Source: DAHUYF01 sp035509275
GTDB lineage: Bacteria; Pseudomonadota; Alphaproteobacteria; ATCC43930; CGMCC-115725
Length of the DNA stretch: 64,000 bases
Assembly (NCBI GenBank): GCA_035509275.1
Contig: DATJLU010000072.1
Span: 1-64,000 of the forward strand
Reading direction: 5' to 3'
In this document: piece after piece, positions 59,979 through 64,000 of the stretch
Layout of the letters: each line of letters begins with the position of its first letter
How positions within the stretch are numbered: the stretch's first letter is position 1
Notes under the pieces: generated by a model
What the model saw: the letters and a program-made list of their open reading frames with translations, nothing else
Database searches by the model: none
Told to the model about the DNA's origin: nothing
Made by a program: the position numbers and the translations under genes

Positions 59979-60092
59979 GACGAGATGGTCAGGCTCTGCG
60001 CTACTTCTTGCTTCTTGCCGCGGCGCGGCGCCGGCTTGATCGAGGGCGGCGCGGGTCCTATCGTCGGGCCCCGTTTCCCGCCGGGGCTGCTG

Positions 60093-61679
60093 ATGTCCGA
60101 TGCTCAACTTCGCCCGATCAAGCGGGCGCTTCTCTCGGTTTCCGACAAGACCGGCCTTATCGCCTTCGCGCGCGCGCTGTCGCTGCGCGGGGTCGAGCTC
60201 ATTTCTACCGGCGGCACCGCCAAGGCGCTCGCCGAAGCCGGGATCGCCGTCCGCGACGTCGCGGCGGTTACCGGCTTTCCCGAGATGCTCGACGGCCGCG
60301 TCAAGACGCTGCATCCCGCGATCCATGGTGGATTGCTCGCGCGGCGCGGCCATGCCGACCACCGCGCGGCGCTGGAGCGCCACGGCATCGCGGCGATCGA
60401 CCTGCTGGTCGTGAACCTCTACCCCTTTGCCGCGACCGTGGCGCGCGGCGCGGATTTCGACGACTGCATCGAGAACATCGACATCGGCGGGCCGGCGCTG
60501 ATCCGCGGCGCGGCGAAGAACCATGAGGACGTCGTCGTCATCACCGATCCCGCGGATTACGCCGTCGTGATCGAGGAGATCGAGCGCCATGATGGCGCCA
60601 CCGGCCTGGCGCTTCGCCGCCGCCTTGCCGGCCTCGCCTATGCCCGCACCGCCGCCTATGACACGGCGATTGCGCAATGGTTCGCCGCCGGGCGCGGCGA
60701 CACCTTTCCGCCGGTGCTGGCGCTGCAGGGCACGCTCAAGCAGCAGCTGCGCTATGGCGAGAACCCGCATCAGCAGGCGGCATTCTATGTGACCGGCGAG
60801 CGCCGTCCCGGCGTCGCTTCGGCCGAGCAGCGGCAAGGCAAGGAGCTGTCCTTCAACAATCTCAACGACACCGACGCCGCTTTCGAGCTCGTCGCCGAAT
60901 TCGCGGCGCCGGCAGTTGCCATCATCAAGCACGCCAATCCCTGCGGCGTGGCCGAGGCGGAGACGCTCGGCGAGGCCTATCAGCGCGCGCTCGCCTGCGA
61001 TCCCGTCAGCGCTTACGGCGGCATCATCGCCGTCAACCGCGCGCTCGACGGCGCCACCGCCGAAGCGATGGCGAAGCTCTTCGCCGAGGTGGTGATCGCG
61101 CCGGAGATCACGCCCGAGGCGGCGGCGGCGCTGAAGCGCCGGACGCAGCTCCGCCTGCTGATCACCGGCGGCCTGCCCGACCCGGCGGCGCCGGGCATGA
61201 CCTTGCGCTCGCTCGCCGGCGGCTATCTCTTGCAGACCCGCGACAATGGACGTGTCGCCGCGGCGGAGCTGCGCACCGTGACCAAGCGCGCGCCGACGAG
61301 CGCCGAGCTCGCCGACCTTCTCTTCGCCTTCCGCGTCGCCAAGCATGTGAAGTCGAATGCCATCGTCTACGCCAAGGGTGGCGCCACGGTCGGCATCGGC
61401 GCCGGGCAGATGAGCCGCGTCGACAGCGCGCGGATCGCCGCCTGGAAAGCGGAGGAGGCGGGCAAGGCGGCCGGCCTTGGCGAGAGTCCGGCCAAGGGCT
61501 CGGTGGTTGCCTCCGACGCGTTCTTTCCCTTCGCCGACGGTCTCGAAGCGGCCATCGCCGCCGGCGCCACCGCCGTCATCCAGCCCGGCGGCTCGGTGCG
61601 CGACAACGACGTCATCGCCGCCGCCGACAAGGCCGGCATCGCCATGGTGTTCACGGGGATGCGGCATTTCCGGCATTGA
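60093..61679 (+). CDS. purH: Bifunctional AICAR formyltransferase / IMP cyclohydrolase
   Basis: A 528-residue PurH. The IMP cyclohydrolase part (to about 200) has KTLHPAIHGGLL, and the formyltransferase part has RYGENPHQQAAFY, KHANPCG and SDAFFPF with the catalytic Lys-His pair. It does the last two steps of IMP synthesis. The ATG at 60093 gives the standard length; the upstream open frame crosses the repeat. It is in the htpX-rsmB-rpe-heparinase-purH block. Confidence 0.95.
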   Translation: MSDAQLRPIKRALLSVSDKTGLIAFARALSLRGVELISTGGTAKALAEAGIAVRDVAAVTGFPEMLDGRVKTLHPAIHGGLLARRGHADHRAALERHGIAAIDLLVVNLYPFAATVARGADFDDCIENIDIGGPALIRGAAKNHEDVVVITDPADYAVVIEEIERHDGATGLALRRRLAGLAYARTAAYDTAIAQWFAAGRGDTFPPVLALQGTLKQQLRYGENPHQQAAFYVTGERRPGVASAEQRQGKELSFNNLNDTDAAFELVAEFAAPAVAIIKHANPCGVAEAETLGEAYQRALACDPVSAYGGIIAVNRALDGATAEAMAKLFAEVVIAPEITPEAAAALKRRTQLRLLITGGLPDPAAPGMTLRSLAGGYLLQTRDNGRVAAAELRTVTKRAPTSAELADLLFAFRVAKHVKSNAIVYAKGGATVGIGAGQMSRVDSARIAAWKAEEAGKAAGLGESPAKGSVVASDAFFPFADGLEAAIAAGATAVIQPGGSVRDNDVIAAADKAGIAMVFTGMRHFRH

Positions 61680-61682
61680 AAG

Positions 61683-61785
61683 AGTCGTCAGTTTTAGCCA
61701 GTCGTCAGTTTTCAGTTCTCAGTTTTCAGTTTGGCGGGGACCGCGACCGATAAACTGACGACTGATAACTGAAAACTGACAACTC
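61683..61785. repeat. Heptad array 2, inverted arms with central spacer
   Basis: The left arm (to 61732) is built of TCAGTTT/TCAGTTC units and the right arm (61751-61785) of ACTGANN units, their complements, also 7 bases apart. The arms could fold into a hairpin around a GC-rich spacer. The stretch lies between purH and a convergent SDR gene. Confidence 0.7.
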
Positions 61786-61787
61786 CT

Positions 61788-62549
61788 TTAAATACACCTT
61801 CCCCCATCCACCTCGAGCGCGACGCCGGTGATGAAGGCGCCTTCGTCGGAGGCGAGGTAGAGCGCGGCATTGGCGACGTCGCGCGGCGTGGCGAAGCGGC
61901 CCAAGGGGATCGAGGCGAGGAACTTGGCGCGCAGCTCCGGCGTGTCGCCGCCCATGAAGCTCGGCAGCAGCGGCGTATCGCCGGCGACCGGGCACAGCGC
62001 GTTGACGCGGATCTGCTCCGGCGCCAGCTCCTGCGCCATCGCCTTCGACAGCGTGATCACGGCGCCCTTGGAGCCGCAATACCAGACCAGGCCGCCGCGC
62101 GGCCGAAGGCCCGCCGTCGACGCGATGTTGACGATCGCACCGCCGCCCTGGCGGCGCAGCACCGGCACGACGTGGCGCGCGGCGAGATAGATCGACTTGA
62201 CGTTGACGGCGAAGACGCGGTCGAAGGTCGCCTCGTCGACGCCGAGCATCGGTCCGTTCTTGTGCGTGGTGCCGGCATTGTTGACCAGGATGTCGATGCG
62301 GCCGAAGCGCTCGAGCGTGCGCTTGACGAGCCCGGCCATGGCGGCGTCGCTGGCGACATCGGCGCGCACATAGAGCGCGCTGCCCTGGCCGGCACTGCGC
62401 TCGATCTCGCCGGCGACGCGCTCGCCGCCGCGATCATCGATATCGTTAACGACGAGCTTTGCGCCCTCTTCGGCGAAGCGCCGGGCGATGCCCTCGCCGA
62501 AGCCTGAGCCCGCACCGGTGACGATCGCCACCTTGCCGTCTAGCCGCAT
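61788..62549 (-). CDS. SDR family oxidoreductase (3-oxoacyl-ACP reductase-like)
   Basis: A 253-residue short-chain dehydrogenase. TGAGSGFG and VVNDIDDR (Asp favouring NAD) form the cofactor site, NNAG is present, the catalytic Ser is in VNIASTAG, and WYCGSK gives Tyr and Lys. GGGGAGGAAAAC precedes the ATG. It is convergent with purH. The substrate is unknown. Confidence 0.9.
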   Translation of the reverse strand: MRLDGKVAIVTGAGSGFGEGIARRFAEEGAKLVVNDIDDRGGERVAGEIERSAGQGSALYVRADVASDAAMAGLVKRTLERFGRIDILVNNAGTTHKNGPMLGVDEATFDRVFAVNVKSIYLAARHVVPVLRRQGGGAIVNIASTAGLRPRGGLVWYCGSKGAVITLSKAMAQELAPEQIRVNALCPVAGDTPLLPSFMGGDTPELRAKFLASIPLGRFATPRDVANAALYLASDEGAFITGVALEVDGGRCI

Positions 62550-62925
62550 GTTTTCCTCCCCGGGTGTTTGCCAGGGATGAGGTATCAGGAATCAGCGGAT
62601 CAGGCGAGGATGTCGACGAGGCGGCCCCGGCCATTTCCGGGCGGAGGTGCCGGCGCGGCGCGGTCGGAGGAGGGTATGTCCTCGCCCTCGCCGGGACGCG
62701 CGGGCTGGTTGGGCTGGCGCTGTTGCAGGAGCGCCAAGTTGACCGGCGACAGAGCGAGCGGCGGAGTGGGTGGGGGCATGTTTGCGCGCAGGTTGGCAGA
62801 GCCGGGTGAAAGCCCGGTTAACGCTGGTAAATGCCGCCTCCTCCCTTCGGATACACACTGTTACAAAACTTCACGTTTCCTTACTTCATTCGGACGACTC
62901 AACCGGCGATCCTGTCGCCGTGGAA
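62550..62925. other. Intergenic region between divergent SDR and LuxR genes
   Basis: About 375 bases. It is GC-rich except for an AT-rich patch at 62857-62895 (containing TTACAAAACTTCACG) that probably holds the regulator promoter. I see no further gene; the open frame of the regulator continues upstream but without family similarity. Confidence 0.4.
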
Positions 62926-63795
62926 ATGGATAAACCCCGAAGCGACGAAACAGCACGCAGAACCGGTATCGCGCTACCCGAGGTCGATCCGGCAGGGAGC
63001 GCCGGGAGCATGGAGGAGCAGGTGGGGCATCTGGACAAGAACGGGAACTCGATCTTCCCGGGGTCATCGAACGGCAATGGCAGCGCCGCCACGGCGGCCG
63101 CCTGCACGCTCGCCATTATCGATCACAGCCGGCTCCGGCGCGAATGCCTCCGGCTGGCGCTGCTGCAGCACAACCCGCAATGGCGGATCGCCGACGGGCC
63201 GACAGCCGTGGAGCTGCTGCGCGGCCTGGCAGCCGATGACAGCATCGATCTGGTGATCCTCGGCGCGGCGACCGCCGAGCATGTCGACCTCGCTCAGCTC
63301 GAGCTCGTGCGCGACGCCCTGCCGAACGCGCCCGCGGTGATCATCGCCGAGAACGCCAACCCGCATCGCGCGCGGCAGATCCTCAACGCCGGCGCGCGCG
63401 GCTTCCTGCCGACGAGCCTCAGCCTCAAGGTGCTGATGGGTGCGCTCGAGCTGGTGCTTGCGGGCGGCGTCTACGTGCCCTCGTCGCTGCTCGAGAGCGC
63501 GGCGCAGTCGCATGGCGTCTGGGAAGGTGAGGACCACCAGGCCGAGCCCTGGTCCGAGCTGACCCGGCGGCAGCGCGACGTGCTGGCGCTGATCTCGCAG
63601 GGCAAGTCGAACAAGCTGATCGCCGATGCCCTGACGATGTCGGAGAGCACGGTAAAGGCGCATGTGAAGCAGATCATCAAGCGGCTGCACGTCTCGAACC
63701 GCACCCAGGCGGCGTTGCTGGCGACCGGCCACGGTCCCTTCGCACCCCCCGCCTTCAACGGCGCGCATGCCGGAAACGGAGCGCTGGCGCGCTAA
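62926..63795 (+). CDS. LuxR-type regulator with degenerate receiver domain
   Basis: A 289-residue regulator. Residues about 55-175 have the receiver fold (TLAIIDHSRLRRECLRLAL), but the phospho-acceptor position reads DLVILGAAT, with Gly in place of Asp, so it is probably not a classical response regulator. The C-terminal LuxR HTH (LTRRQRDVLALISQGKSNKLIA onward) is intact. ATG 62926 is used; ATG 63010 is another choice. A strong hairpin follows the gene. Confidence 0.8.
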   Translation: MDKPRSDETARRTGIALPEVDPAGSAGSMEEQVGHLDKNGNSIFPGSSNGNGSAATAAACTLAIIDHSRLRRECLRLALLQHNPQWRIADGPTAVELLRGLAADDSIDLVILGAATAEHVDLAQLELVRDALPNAPAVIIAENANPHRARQILNAGARGFLPTSLSLKVLMGALELVLAGGVYVPSSLLESAAQSHGVWEGEDHQAEPWSELTRRQRDVLALISQGKSNKLIADALTMSESTVKAHVKQIIKRLHVSNRTQAALLATGHGPFAPPAFNGAHAGNGALAR

Positions 63796-63846
63796 GGCCT
63801 CACGGCGAAGCATTCGACGCCGCACACCCCCCGCGCGGCGTAGATA

Positions 63847-63890
63847 GGGACCCGGCGCAGCCCCCCAGCGGCCGGGTCCCGGCGTTTGTG
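63847..63890 (+). terminator. Hairpin terminator after LuxR-type gene
   Basis: GGGACCCGGC and its perfect complement GCCGGGTCCC with a 14-base loop, followed by GGCGTTTGTG. It begins about 50 bases after the stop codon. Confidence 0.6.
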
Positions 63891-63897
63891 GGGACGG

Positions 63898-63998
63898 AAG
63901 TTCTCAGTCATCAGTTGTTAGTTGTCGGTTGTCAGTCTCGCCGGGGATATTGCCGGCCATTAACCGTTTTGTTGCACTGATAATAACTGACTACTGAC
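63898..63998. repeat. Heptad array 3, inverted arms
   Basis: The left arm reads as CAGTTGT-type heptads (TCAGTCA, TCAGTTG, TTAGTTG, TCGGTTG, TCAGTCT), and the right arm near the window end as complements (ACTGATA, ACTGACT, ACTGACA). The spacer contains a GCCGGGGATATTGCCGGC partial dyad. Confidence 0.65.
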
Positions 63999-64000
63999 AA

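Overview
The window is a GC-rich bacterial chromosome segment with short intergenic gaps, many overlapping start/stop codons and no tRNA or rRNA gene that I can see. Gene content points to an alphaproteobacterium: a FixL/FixJ oxygen-sensing pair, a DUF1674 protein, and the block htpX - rsmB - rpe - heparinase II/III-like - purH, an order typical of that class. The many regulators, transporters and catabolic enzymes suggest a free-living soil or freshwater organism, possibly Rhodospirillales or a relative. That assignment is inference.

Layout. 0.4-7.8 kb holds small-molecule catabolism genes (hydrolase, quinone-type oxidoreductase, RraA-like protein, GST, rhodanese, methyltransferase, 2-oxoglutarate/Fe(II) oxygenase). 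7.8-11.9 kb is a compact amide/ring-opening cluster: hydantoinase, COG0523 GTPase, and an AtzG-like small protein coupled to an AtzE-like amidase. 12.6-16.6 kb has an aldo/keto reductase, a parS-like site, a luciferase-family oxidoreductase and FixL-FixJ. 16.6-21.6 kb has a two-module pentapeptide-repeat protein, a sensor kinase with a c-type haem motif, PPK2 and HdeD. 21.7-26.9 kb is a minus-strand copper/haem run (YajR-like MFS, Sco, CtaG, a Met/His-rich secreted protein, a di-haem peroxidase). 27.2-30.9 kb has an orphan tungstate-type binding protein divergent from a hybrid kinase, then a rhomboid protease.

31-34.5 kb has two SDRs, an IS481-family element inserted at the stop codon of the second, and an HPt protein fused to a degenerate receiver. 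34.6-42.9 kb mixes housekeeping and assimilation genes: DUF1272, Rieske, EVE, Tam, a repeat-built membrane protein, sulfite reductase with sirohaem synthase and a peroxiredoxin, a VOC protein, and a sulfonate-type ABC permease/ATPase pair without a binding protein. 43-50.3 kb has a 47-aa membrane protein, ThpR, a FIST-domain protein, TesA, YbbA/YbbP and a Bax-inhibitor protein. 50.4-64 kb has a PAS hybrid kinase, SDRs, an M20 peptidase, the DUF1674/htpX/rsmB/rpe/heparinase/purH block and a LuxR-type regulator.

Two themes recur. Signalling is dense: four histidine kinases, one classical response regulator, and two proteins whose receiver domains lack the phospho-acceptor Asp. The intergenic DNA carries several short repeat families: CCCGCGAAAGCGGG palindromes, CTCTCCC-type foldbacks, and 7-base GTCAGTT arrays clustered in the last 4 kb. 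I found no CRISPR array, prophage or obvious defence island. The best candidates for something undescribed are the amidohydrolase/COG0523/AtzGE cluster, the parS-like site, the binding-protein/hybrid-kinase pair and the heptad repeats.
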